A DNA stretch of 64,000 bases from Solimonas fluminis (GTDB lineage Bacteria > Pseudomonadota > Gammaproteobacteria > Nevskiales > Nevskiaceae), in assembly GCF_002930645.1 (NCBI RefSeq), contig NZ_PSNW01000002.1, forward strand, positions 434,001 to 498,000, given 5' to 3'. Made by a program: the position numbers and the translations under genes. This document shows, in pieces, positions 54,374 through 64,000 of this stretch. The notes under the pieces were generated by a model that worked only from the letters and a program-made list of their open reading frames with translations, did not search any database and was not told the origin of the DNA. The number at the start of each line of letters is the position of its first letter. Position 1 is the stretch's first letter.

Positions 54374-55614
54374 TGGACGCTTTCACCTACCGCGACGGCC
54401 AGCTGCTGGCCGAACAGATTCCTGTCACCGAGCTGGCCGCGCGCCACGGCACGCCGCTGTACCTGTATTCGCGCAACGCCCTGCTGGAGCGCTACCGCGC
54501 CTTCGACAGCGCGCTGGCGCCGGTGGACCACCTGGTCTGCTTCGCGGTGAAGGCCAATTCCAACCTGGCGGTGCTGCAGACGCTGGCCCAGGCCGGTGCC
54601 GGCTTCGACATCGTGTCCGGCGGCGAGCTGCAGCGCGTGCTGCGTGCCGGCGGCAGCGCCGGCAAGGTGGTGTTCTCCGGCGTCGGCAAGACCGAGGCCG
54701 AGATGCGCGAGGCGCTGGACGCGGGCATCTACTGCTTCAACGTCGAATCCGAATCCGAGCTGCGCCGCCTGGATCGCGTGGCGCAATCGCTGGGCCGCCG
54801 CGCGCCGATCGCGCTGCGCGTGAATCCGGACGTGGACCCCAAGACCCATCCGTACATCTCCACGGGGCTGAAGAAGAACAAGTTCGGCGTGGATTTCGCC
54901 ACCGCCGAGTCGCTGTACCGCGAGGCCGCGGCGATGCCCGGCATCGAGATCCTGGGCGTGGCCAGCCACATCGGTTCGCAGCTGCTCGACATCTCGCCGC
55001 TGCTGGAGTCGCTGGACAAGGTCCTGGGCCTGATAGACCGCCTGCAGGCCGCCGGCATCCGCCTGCGCCACATCGACGTCGGCGGCGGCCTGGGCGTGCG
55101 CTACAAGGACGAGGTGGCACCACTGCCTTCGGACTGGGCCGCGGCGCTGCTGCCCAGGCTCGCGGGCCGCGGCCTGCGCGTGCTGACCGAGCCCGGCCGC
55201 GCCATCGCCGCCAATGCCGGCCTGCTGGTGACGCGCGTCGAGGCGATCAAGGACAGCGGCGAGAAGCACTTCGCCGTGATCGATGCCGCCATGAACGACC
55301 TGATCCGCCCGACGCTGTACCAGGCCTGGATGGACATCGTGCCGGTGACGCCGCGCGACGGCGCCACGACGGAATACGACCTGGTCGGCCCGGTCTGCGA
55401 GACCGGTGACTGGCTGGGCAAGGACCGTGCCCTGGCCATCGAGGAGGGTGACCTGCTGGCGGTGCGCGGCGCTGGCGCCTACGGCTTCGTGATGGCCTCC
55501 AACTACAACACCCGCGGCCGCGCCGCCGAGGTGATGGTGGACGGCGGCAGGGCGCACGTGGTGCGCGCGCGCGAAACCATCGACGACCTGCTGCGCGGCG
55601 AGAACCTGCTGTGA
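54373..55614 (+). CDS. lysA: Diaminopimelate decarboxylase
   Basis: 413 residues from a GTG. Alanine-racemase-like barrel with the PLP lysine in CFAVKANSNLAVL near residue 57, HIGSQLLDISPLLES near 200, GGGLGVRY near 240 and EPGRAIAANAG near 275; the C-terminal barrel has CETGDWLGKD and GAYGFVMASNYN. It makes lysine from meso-diaminopimelate in the cytosol. It overlaps the lptM stop by one base. A 263-base palindromic element starts 5 bases after its stop. Confidence 0.97.
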   Translation: MDAFTYRDGQLLAEQIPVTELAARHGTPLYLYSRNALLERYRAFDSALAPVDHLVCFAVKANSNLAVLQTLAQAGAGFDIVSGGELQRVLRAGGSAGKVVFSGVGKTEAEMREALDAGIYCFNVESESELRRLDRVAQSLGRRAPIALRVNPDVDPKTHPYISTGLKKNKFGVDFATAESLYREAAAMPGIEILGVASHIGSQLLDISPLLESLDKVLGLIDRLQAAGIRLRHIDVGGGLGVRYKDEVAPLPSDWAAALLPRLAGRGLRVLTEPGRAIAANAGLLVTRVEAIKDSGEKHFAVIDAAMNDLIRPTLYQAWMDIVPVTPRDGATTEYDLVGPVCETGDWLGKDRALAIEEGDLLAVRGAGAYGFVMASNYNTRGRAAEVMVDGGRAHVVRARETIDDLLRGENLL

Positions 55615-55619
55615 GCTGA

Positions 55620-55868
55620 GGGTCTATCGGCACATGCCTGGTCGCTGCGTTGCCGCCCGGAATCGCGCCAGCCCAGCGGATCTGGAGATGTTTCAGGGTT
55701 TCAAATAGTGACGGCTGGCGCCGCGTGGCGCATTCCGGGCAGCAACCCGCAGGGCCGGGACTGCTTTTGCGCCCCGCGTTGTTGCTCGTCGCTGATGTAC
55801 ATTAAGTACACCGCACTCCTCGCGCCTGGCGGGGCGCAAAAGCAGCCTCCGGCGCAGCGACCAGACAT

Positions 55869-55882
<14 letters not shown>
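55620..55882. repeat. MITE-like element with 30-base terminal inverted repeats, overlapping the polA start
   Basis: The ends (55620-55649 and 55853-55882) are inverted repeats agreeing at 27 of 30 positions, with shared CTGGTCGCTGCG. Inside are an imperfect repeat (GCCCGGAATCGCGCCAGCC related to the complement of 55716-55746) and a perfect 17-base arm pair (CTGCTTTTGCGCCCCGC, 55761-55777 and 55829-55845) around a GTACATTAAGTAC palindrome. It has no coding capacity. The right repeat includes the polA ATG and the codons that follow. This is a known kind of non-autonomous repeat by structure; its family name is not known to me. Confidence 0.75.
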
Positions 55883-58658
<2,776 letters not shown>

Positions 58659-58732
58659 AAAAGATCGATTTATAGTTTGAAACCGCCCCGAAAGCCGCGA
58701 TTGTTGTCAAGCTAACGATCTGTTTTGGAAGT

Positions 58733-58754
58733 GTTTTATTCTATCGAATAAAAC
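58733..58754. promoter_or_regulatory. AT-rich perfect inverted repeat after polA
   Basis: GTTTTATTC, TATC, GAATAAAAC: a 9-bp stem with a 4-base loop, about 75 bases after polA and just before the candidate small RNA. It might end polA transcripts or lie in the small RNA promoter. Confidence 0.5.
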
Positions 58755-58933
58755 ATATCGAGGGGAACATGAAACTCCATTGAACTTCGCGGGCGCGGCC
58801 CCATCTAATCCTTCGAGTGCTGATTCTCCCTGTCACACTCATCCGTCTCGACTCCCTGGACGGAAATCCGGCGCCCCCAAGCCGGAGCAGTTGCCCAGCG
58901 GATCCTCCCCCGGTCCGCTGGGCATTTTTATTT
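58755..58933 (+). ncRNA. Candidate small RNA at the Spot 42/ErsA position between polA and engB
   Basis: The segment ends in a textbook intrinsic terminator: GCCCAGCGGA (58893-58902), an 11-base loop TCCTCCCCCGG, TCCGCTGGGC, then ATTTTTATTT. A second hairpin (TCCGGC, GCCCCCAA, GCCGGA; 58867-58886) precedes it. No reading frame of note lies within. Upstream is AT-rich sequence suited to a promoter. In enterics Spot 42 and in Pseudomonas ErsA are encoded between polA and engB (yihA), the same position as here. The C-rich loops could pair with Shine-Dalgarno sequences. The 5' end is a guess. Confidence 0.6.
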
Positions 58934-59314
58934 GTGGGGCTGAGAAGCGGGAAGTTCCCTTCTTCCCCTCGTCCGCTTGCGGGAAGGGGTGGCCGAAGGC
59001 CGGGAGAGGGTTGCTGTAACTCTCGCAGGGTCAACCCAGGCAGGCTTCACAGAGGCCCTCTCCACGGCAACGACTCCATGCCCTCGCCTGGCCCCTCTCC
59101 CACAAGCGTAAGAGGGAAACGAGACGCGCTGACCCAACCGTTCGCCCTGAGCTTGTCGAAGGGGGACGTATTCAGGTGGCCGTCCGTGGCGGGCGCTGGG
59201 CGGCCCAGGTGATGCGATTCAACGCGGTCCCGTGCAGACCGGTGGTGACGCCATCCATGGCCGGGCAGCGATTCCCCCTGAATGAACCCCTGGGCGGCCA
59301 TCCATGGCCGCCCG
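58934..59314. repeat. Repeat-rich intergenic region between the sRNA candidate and engB
   Basis: No gene. It holds a degenerate hairpin unit (CCGCTTGCGGGAAGGGG, about 58974), a CCCCTCTCCCACAAGCG unit near 59091, and a composite repeat from 59141: CCGTTCGCCCTGAGCTTGTC (continuing GAAGGG), followed about 130 bases later by a GGGCGGCC...GGCCGCCC hairpin (59292-59313). The same combination recurs before the L,D-transpeptidase gene. Confidence 0.7.
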
Positions 59315-59363
59315 CTCGGCGATCGCAGTTGATGCCTAAACGGCATCAACTGCGATCGCCGAG
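59315..59363 (-). terminator. Perfect 22-bp inverted repeat spanning the end of engB
   Basis: CTCGGCGATCGCAGTTGATG (continuing CC) and its complement, separated by 5 bases (59337-59341). The right arm contains the last engB codons and its stop. No U-run follows on the minus strand. Confidence 0.65.
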
Positions 59364-59981
59364 TCCCCCTCCCACCTTGGCGAAGGTCGCGTCCTCCTCG
59401 ATCCCCAGCCACTCCCGGAGCAGCTTCTGCGCCTCCGGCAGGCCGGCGCGGTTCTCGGAGGAGAACAGCTGCACCGTGGCCGAGCCGCCCAGTTCCTTCT
59501 GCACCTTCAGCAGCGTGCCCTTGGCGGCGCCGAAACCGAGCTTGTCGGCCTTGGTCAGCAGGACATGGACGCGCAGGCCGCGGTGGTCGGCCCAGGCCAG
59601 CATCTGGCGGTCGTGGTCGCCCAGGGGGTGGCGGATGTCCATGATCAGGACCACGCCGACCAGGTTCTGCCGGTCTTCCAGGTACCGGCCGATCAGCTTG
59701 CCCCAGTCGCGGCGCACCTGTTCCGGCACCTCGGCGTAGCCATAGCCCGGCAGGTCGGCGAAGCGCCCCCCGGGAACCCCGAACAGGTTGATCAGCTGGG
59801 TGCGGCCGGGGGTCTTGCTGACCCGGGCCAGCTGTTTCTGGCCGCAGATCAGGTTGAGGGCGCTGGACTTGCCGGCATTGGAACGGCCGGCGAAGGCGAT
59901 TTCCGGCAGGGCGTCCGCGGGCAGCTGGTCCAGGCGGGCGCAGGACAGGATGAAGCCGGCTTGGGCAAAGGGATTCAGCAT
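59346..59981 (-). CDS. engB: Ribosome biogenesis GTPase EngB (YihA/YsxC)
   Basis: 211 residues. The TRAFAC GTPase motifs are G1 GRSNAGKSS (near residue 33), G2 TPGRTQLINLF, G3 DLPGYGYAEVP and G4 TKADK. It assists large ribosomal subunit assembly and is usually essential. Convergent with the polA side and divergent from cytochrome c4. Its last codons form half of a 22-bp palindrome. Confidence 0.97.
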   Translation of the reverse strand: MLNPFAQAGFILSCARLDQLPADALPEIAFAGRSNAGKSSALNLICGQKQLARVSKTPGRTQLINLFGVPGGRFADLPGYGYAEVPEQVRRDWGKLIGRYLEDRQNLVGVVLIMDIRHPLGDHDRQMLAWADHRGLRVHVLLTKADKLGFGAAKGTLLKVQKELGGSATVQLFSSENRAGLPEAQKLLREWLGIEEDATFAKVGGGLGDRS

Positions 59982-60093
59982 CGGGCGTCGGCCATGTAGA
60001 ATTGGGGGTTCAAGAATCTATTGTCGCGCTTTAAAGCCAGCCTTGCGCGAGCCACCGTCAAGATACAGAACTCATTTTTAGGGAGTTTTCCAG

Positions 60094-60735
60094 ATGAAGC
60101 GCGTCCTGCTTGTCCTCGCCCTGTGCGCCCCGCTGTCCGTGTTCGCGGAAGCGGCTCCGGCGAAGAAAGACCCGATCACGCAGGGCGATGCCGCTGCCGG
60201 CGCCACCAAGTCCGCCCCCTGCGGCGCCTGCCACGGCCCCAACGGCAACAGCGCCATGCCGGAATGGCCGAAGCTGGCCGGCCAGAGCTCGCGCTTCATC
60301 TTCGACCAGCTCAAGGCGTTCAAGAGCGGCACGCGCCAGAACCCCATCATGCAGGGCCAGGTCGCCGCCCTGAGCGAGCAGGACATGCGTGACCTCGCCG
60401 CCCACTACGCCCTGCAGAAGCCGGCCCCGGGCCTGGCCAGCAAGGACGCCGTGGCCGTCGCCAAGCCGCTGTACCTGGCGGGCAACGCCAGCCGCGCCCT
60501 GCCGGCCTGCTCGGGCTGCCACGGCCCCGCCGGCGCCGGCAATGCCGCCGCCGCCTACCCGCGCCTGGGTGGCCAGCACGCCGCCTATGTCGCCGCCCGC
60601 CTGCGCAACTATCGCGAACTGGGCCTGAAGGGCGAGCTGCCGGACGGGAACCAGAAGATGATGGCCGCTGTCGCAGCGAAGCTGTCCGACAAGGAAATCG
60701 ACTCGCTCGCGTCCTACGTCAACGGCCTGCAGTAA
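60094..60735 (+). CDS. Diheme cytochrome c4
   Basis: 213 residues with a Sec signal ending VFAEA. Two c-type heme sites, CGACH (Cys43-His47) and CSGCH (Cys139-His143), stand in two homologous halves. Met86 (NPIMQG) and the methionines in NQKMMAA are likely axial ligands. It is a periplasmic electron carrier to terminal oxidases. Position between engB and dsbA is conserved in Pseudomonas-like genomes. A good ribosome site (AGGGAG) precedes the ATG. Confidence 0.95.
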   Translation: MKRVLLVLALCAPLSVFAEAAPAKKDPITQGDAAAGATKSAPCGACHGPNGNSAMPEWPKLAGQSSRFIFDQLKAFKSGTRQNPIMQGQVAALSEQDMRDLAAHYALQKPAPGLASKDAVAVAKPLYLAGNASRALPACSGCHGPAGAGNAAAAYPRLGGQHAAYVAARLRNYRELGLKGELPDGNQKMMAAVAAKLSDKEIDSLASYVNGLQ

Positions 60736-60776
60736 AGCTGCGTTAAACCGTCCAAACGTTCCTCAAAGGATTCTTC

Positions 60777-61427
60777 ATGCGCGCCTTCGCCCGCTACCTC
60801 AGCGCTGCCTTCCTGGCCCTGACCGCCCTCGCCTGCTCGGCGCAGGACGGCCAGTTCACCGAGGGCAAGCAGTACCGCAAGGTGCGTGAGATTCAGCAGC
60901 CGGCCGACAAGAAGCGCATCCTGGTCGAGGAGTTCTTCTGGTACGGCTGCCCGCACTGCTATGCCCTGGACCCGGCGATCACCAACTGGGCCAAGACCAA
61001 GCCGGCGGACGTCGACTTCACGCGCGTGCCCAACACCCTGGGCCGCCCGGTGGGCGCGCTGCACGCCAAGGCCTACTACACCGCCGAATCGCTGAACGCG
61101 CTCGACAAGATGCATCCGGCGCTGTTCGACGCCATCCACAAGGAAGGCCAGCACCTGGAGAACGAGGCGCAGATCGCGGCCGTGTTCAATCGCACGCTGG
61201 GCCTGATGCCGGACATCTTCGGCAACACCTTCAAGGGCTTCGCGGTGGATGCGCGCTTCCGCAAGTCGGAGCAGCTGTCGAAGGACTACGGCATCACCAG
61301 CGTCCCGGTCGTGGTGGTGGGCGGCAAGTACATGACCAGCGCCGCCATGGCCGGCAGCTTCGAGTCGATGCTCAAGGTGGTGGATGCCCTGGTCGTCAAG
61401 GTGCGCAAGGAACGTGGCGGCCGCTAA
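60777..61427 (+). CDS. dsbA: Thiol:disulfide interchange protein DsbA
   Basis: 216 residues. The signal ends near LTALACSAQ; the LALAC pattern could even be read as a lipobox, though DsbA is normally soluble. The active site is FFWYGCPHCYAL (Cys58 and Cys61) with cis-Pro in GITSVPVVVV. It oxidises thiols of exported proteins in the periplasm. It starts 41 bases after the cytochrome gene. Its last codons overlap the GTG start of the MpaA-like gene, and its probable terminator lies inside that gene. Confidence 0.95.
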   Translation: MRAFARYLSAAFLALTALACSAQDGQFTEGKQYRKVREIQQPADKKRILVEEFFWYGCPHCYALDPAITNWAKTKPADVDFTRVPNTLGRPVGALHAKAYYTAESLNALDKMHPALFDAIHKEGQHLENEAQIAAVFNRTLGLMPDIFGNTFKGFAVDARFRKSEQLSKDYGITSVPVVVVGGKYMTSAAMAGSFESMLKVVDALVVKVRKERGGR

Positions 61428-62385
61428 GCGCAGGCCCCGCAACATCTGGTTGGCCCGGCTCCTCGCCGGGCTTTTTGTTGTGGGCGCGGCCCAGGCCCAG
61501 ACGCCGCCCAAGCCCCCGGCCCGGCCTGCGGCGGCGCCCAGGGTGGCGACGCCGCTGGTGTCGCTGCAGAAGGCCTGCGAGCTGATCGGCGGCCGCCTGC
61601 AGAGCGTCGGCGTGGAGAACTGCCTCAACGCCGGCCTGCGGCCCAGCGGCGGCCAGAGCGTCAACGGCCTGCCGATCCTGTGGCGGGATTTCGCTCCCAC
61701 CAGCCGCAAGGCCACGCCGCGCCGCATCCTGCTGATCGGCGGTATCCACGGCGACGAGCTGTCCTCGGTCAGCACCGTGTTCCAGTGGATGAAGGAACTG
61801 GAGACCAAGCAGGACCAGGCCTTCTACTGGCGCGTCGCGCCCTGCGTGAATCCCGACGGCATGCTGCTGCGCCCGCCGACGCGCGTGAACGCCCGCGGCG
61901 TGGACCTGAACCGCAACTTCATGACGCCGGACTGGAAGTCCGACGCGCTGGCCTACTGGGAAAACCGCACCCGCAAGGACCCTCGGCGCTACCCGGGTCC
62001 CTCGCCGCTGTCGGAGCCGGAAAGCCGCTGGCTGGACGAGGCGATCAAGGCCTTCCGTCCGGACGCGATCGTGTCGGTGCATGCGCCCTACGGACTGCTC
62101 GACTACGACGGCCCGGCGCAGGCGCCGGAGAATTTCGGCTACCTGCACCTGCACCAGCTGGGCACCTATCCGGGCTCGCTGGGCAACTACGCGGGCGTGT
62201 ACCTGGGCATGCCGGTGATCACGCTGGAGCTGCCGCACGCGGGCATCATGCCGTCCTCCGCGCAGTCGCAGCGCATCTGGAACGACATGCTGCAGTGGCT
62301 GGAGAAGAACCTGCCGAAGACCGAGCCGGCGCTGTACCAGCGGCTGGACGACCATCCCTGGAATGGTGGGAACGAAGGCCGCTAG
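61414..62385 (+). CDS. M14 zinc carboxypeptidase, MpaA-like murein peptide amidase, exported
   Basis: 323 residues from a GTG inside the dsbA end. Signal peptide KRRPRNIWLARLLAGLFVVG ending AQA, then a Pro-rich spacer. The M14 zinc site is visible: GGIHGDELSS (His and Glu ligands), VNARGVDLNRNF, VSVHAPYG (third ligand) and TLELPHAG (catalytic Glu). MpaA cleaves the bond between D-Glu and meso-DAP in murein peptides; E. coli MpaA is cytosolic, whereas this one has an export signal. A terminator closes the gene, with its stop in the loop. Confidence 0.87.
   Translation: MAAAKRRPRNIWLARLLAGLFVVGAAQAQTPPKPPARPAAAPRVATPLVSLQKACELIGGRLQSVGVENCLNAGLRPSGGQSVNGLPILWRDFAPTSRKATPRRILLIGGIHGDELSSVSTVFQWMKELETKQDQAFYWRVAPCVNPDGMLLRPPTRVNARGVDLNRNFMTPDWKSDALAYWENRTRKDPRRYPGPSPLSEPESRWLDEAIKAFRPDAIVSVHAPYGLLDYDGPAQAPENFGYLHLHQLGTYPGSLGNYAGVYLGMPVITLELPHAGIMPSSAQSQRIWNDMLQWLEKNLPKTEPALYQRLDDHPWNGGNEGR
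61453..61479 (+). terminator. Intrinsic terminator embedded in the mpaA-like signal-peptide codons
   Basis: GCCCGGC, TCCTC, GCCGGGC, TTTTTGTT: a perfect 7-bp GC stem with a 5-base loop and U-run, 25 bases after the dsbA stop. The same bases encode residues ARLLAGLFV of the downstream signal peptide. Confidence 0.75.
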
Positions 62386-62399
62386 AAGCGGCCTTTTCC
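62375..62399 (+). terminator. Intrinsic terminator of the mpaA-like gene
   Basis: AAGGCCGCT, AGA, AGCGGCCTT, then TTCCTT. The stop codon TAG occupies the end of the stem and loop, so the last codons form the left arm. Confidence 0.85.
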
Positions 62400-62776
62400 T
62401 TGTCCGCCGCCCGCTCCTGGCCAAGCGGAGAGACGGTGGGCCAGGACATGGATGCCCGAGGCAGGGCCGCGCATGGAGCAATGGCCGACAAGGGCAGGAC
62501 GCCCGCAGCTAGGGCAACGCAGGAGCAGTTGCCGAGAGGGCTTGCGGGACGGGTGAAGCGGTTGCCCCAGCCGTTCGCCCTGAGCTTGTCGAAGGGTGAA
62601 GGCATCCGGGTAGCCATCCTTGGCGGGACTTCACTTCCGGATCGAGCCCCAGGGCGGCCCTCCATGGCCGCCCGTGCTCCATCGCAGGCCATGCCATGGG
62701 GGCCGGGCCGAAGCGCGATGACGCACCCGTTCGTCCTGGGCCTGTCGAAGGATGAACGCGATCAGGCGCCCGGATC
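62400..62776. repeat. Repeat-rich intergenic region
   Basis: No gene. It contains CCGTTCGCCCTGAGCTTGTC (from 62571, continuing GAAGGG), a GGGCGGCC...GGCCGCCC hairpin (about 62651-62674), and a diverged third copy of the first unit (ACCCGTTCGTCCTGGGCCTG, from 62726). The first two correspond in order and spacing type to the copy before engB. The CCTTCGACAAGCTCAGGGCG form is a widespread proteobacterial intergenic repeat. Confidence 0.7.
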
Positions 62777-64000
62777 CTAAAGGTTCTCCTCGCGGAAAAT
62801 CTTCCACACGCCTTCGCCGTCCTGCTTCCAGAACTGCTGCTTGCGGCTGCGCTGGTTGAAGTTGTCGCTGCGGTAGTCCATCTCGAACTCGGCCAGCAGC
62901 AGCGGCGTGCCGGCGCCCGGGTAGCGGTAGAGGCTGATGTTGCCGAGCTTCACGTCGATGTGCTTCTTGCCGGCGTTCACGCGCTTCTTGTGCTCGGTGA
63001 ACTGCTTGAGGTTCATGCCGCTGACGGTGAACTCGGGACCGTAGAAGGACAGGTAGCCTTCGGTGTCCCGGGCGGACCAGCGGGCGCGCCAGCTTTCGAC
63101 GCGGGCCAGGAATTCCTCGCGGTCCTTCTGCTGCGCGGCGGGCGTGACCCACTCCAGCTCGTTGCTCAGCACCACCGGGGTGTCGCCCAGATCGATGTAG
63201 GGCTTGAGCGAGAGCAGGTCGTCGTTGGCCATGGTCACGCAGCCTTCGCTGGAGCGCGGGGCGCGGCTTTCGGTGTCGCGCGGCACGCCATGCAGCCAGA
63301 TGCCGTGGCCGGTGCGGCGCTTGAAGACGTCCCAGGGGTTGGGGTAGTTCGTCGGCCAGGCACCGGCGCCGTACAGCTCCGGCAGCGATTCGTCCTTGAG
63401 CCAGCGGGTGATGTGGTAGATGCCGATCGGCGTGCGGTTGTCGCCGCGCGCTTCCTTGCCGGCGCCGTTCTTGCCCATGGCGGCGTAGTGATGGCGCATC
63501 AGCCGAAGCCTGCCGCCGTCGTTCTCGAAGACGTAGAGGCGCGCGCGCTGCAGGTCGGTGACCAGCAGGTGCTTGTGCGAGGCCGGCAGCTGCAGCACGG
63601 CGTTGGGGACGGTGCCTTCGGGCGGTACGGCCTTCTCGCTGTCCAGGCGGATGCGGGCTTCCTCGGCCAGCTCGGCCATGCGCTTGGGTTCCGGGGCCCC
63701 CTTCTCGGAGGCGGCGAGCAGCTGGCGGTAGACCGGTCGGGCCGGGATGAAGTCCGGCTCCTTGTGTGTGATGTCCTGCAGAAGGCTCAAGGCCTCGCCG
63801 GCCTTGCCCGCCTCGAGATGCCGGATCGCTTCGCCCAGGGCCCACTCGGCGTCGATCGGCTGGCCGTCATCCTTCCAGGCGACGCGCTGCGGGGCGGCCG
63901 GCTTGGCGGCATTGGGCACCGGTGGCGGCGGCCGCGAGACGGTCAGCTGGGCGATCGGCACGCTGACCGCCGGCGGCGCATCGTTCTGTGCCATCCGCGG
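62777..64000 (-). CDS. L,D-transpeptidase (YkuD) with C-terminal NTF2/SnoaL-like domain, N-terminus probably beyond the window
   Basis: At least 405 residues are visible. The YkuD catalytic domain (about 145-290) has the GIWLHGVPRDTES histidine and the SSEGCVTM cysteine, which form 3-3 crosslinks in murein or attach lipoproteins. The last ~110 residues (SWRARWSARDTEGYLSFYG to IFREENL) look like the NTF2/SnoaL-like domain of Cds6-type transpeptidases. A TPR-like helical segment precedes the catalytic domain. An ATG exists 7 bases from the window end, but the product would lack the expected signal peptide, so the real start is probably further upstream. Confidence 0.88.
   Translation of the reverse strand, partial: PRMAQNDAPPAVSVPIAQLTVSRPPPPVPNAAKPAAPQRVAWKDDGQPIDAEWALGEAIRHLEAGKAGEALSLLQDITHKEPDFIPARPVYRQLLAASEKGAPEPKRMAELAEEARIRLDSEKAVPPEGTVPNAVLQLPASHKHLLVTDLQRARLYVFENDGGRLRLMRHHYAAMGKNGAGKEARGDNRTPIGIYHITRWLKDESLPELYGAGAWPTNYPNPWDVFKRRTGHGIWLHGVPRDTESRAPRSSEGCVTMANDDLLSLKPYIDLGDTPVVLSNELEWVTPAAQQKDREEFLARVESWRARWSARDTEGYLSFYGPEFTVSGMNLKQFTEHKKRVNAGKKHIDVKLGNISLYRYPGAGTPLLLAEFEMDYRSDNFNQRSRKQQFWKQDGEGVWKIFREENL

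Noticed and set aside
58934-59314. CRISPR array in the repeat-rich polA-engB gap
   Set aside because: The repeats are few, palindromic and unevenly spaced, with no cas genes.

Overview
The window is 64 kb of GC-rich gammaproteobacterial chromosome interrupted by one integrated island of about 22.7 kb. The chromosomal part carries tamA-tamB, metH, split pntA/pntB, and the order polA / engB / cytochrome c4 / dsbA that is common in Pseudomonas and Xanthomonas relatives. Together with a rubredoxin and rubredoxin reductase pair and several SDR and HSL-type hydrolase genes, this suggests a Nevskiales/Solimonas-like or Xanthomonadales-like organism. That placement is an inference from gene content.

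Left chromosomal part (1-20421): the end of a TolC-type outer membrane efflux gene; an AraC regulator divergent from a Tat-exported esterase; the proton-translocating transhydrogenase operon pntA1-pntA2-pntB; ppnP; rubredoxin and its reductase; an SDR-hydrolase-SDR operon; a DUF1631 gene; metH; a DUF2721 membrane protein; a hypothetical membrane-anchored protein; slyD; yggU; then the first 54 codons of ttcA, the tRNA 2-thiocytidine synthase gene.

Island (20422-43169): ttcA is cut exactly inside the codons of its ATP-binding PP-loop motif, and the rest of the gene resumes at 43170. The two island ends are imperfect inverted repeats (20 of 26 positions match). Just inside the left end is a four-gene recombination operon of three large tyrosine-recombinase-like proteins and a small coiled-coil protein, the layout of the GInt islands (ginABCD) and related to Tn554-type transposition genes. 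The next gene in the same operon is a complete, divergent ttcA in which the PP-loop reads SGGIDS instead of SGGKDS. The element therefore destroys ttcA, supplies a substitute that lacks the target sequence, and lies in the orientation that lets the host ttcA promoter read through the recombinase genes into the substitute. The cargo is an eight-gene, mostly overlapping operon: ferredoxin reductase, MerR regulator, ferritin-like diiron oxygenase, transglutaminase-like protein, tandem hotdog thioesterase, alpha/beta hydrolase, and an RND adaptor and pump. It is followed by a PP2A-like phosphatase, an XRE repressor with a clear operator, a small unknown gene, and a LysR/SDR/NADP-oxidoreductase module.

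Right chromosomal part (43170-64000): the 3' part of ttcA, a DsbA-fold isomerase, a TraB/GumN protein, a GST, tamA-tamB, a protein with five TonB-C-like repeats, a carboxylesterase, lptM-lysA, a 263-bp MITE-like palindromic element whose right end contains the polA start codon, polA, a candidate Spot 42/ErsA-position small RNA, engB, cytochrome c4, dsbA, an MpaA-like amidase whose signal-peptide codons also form an intrinsic terminator, and an L,D-transpeptidase at the window edge. Dispersed palindromic repeats fill the gaps near polA/engB and before the L,D-transpeptidase gene.
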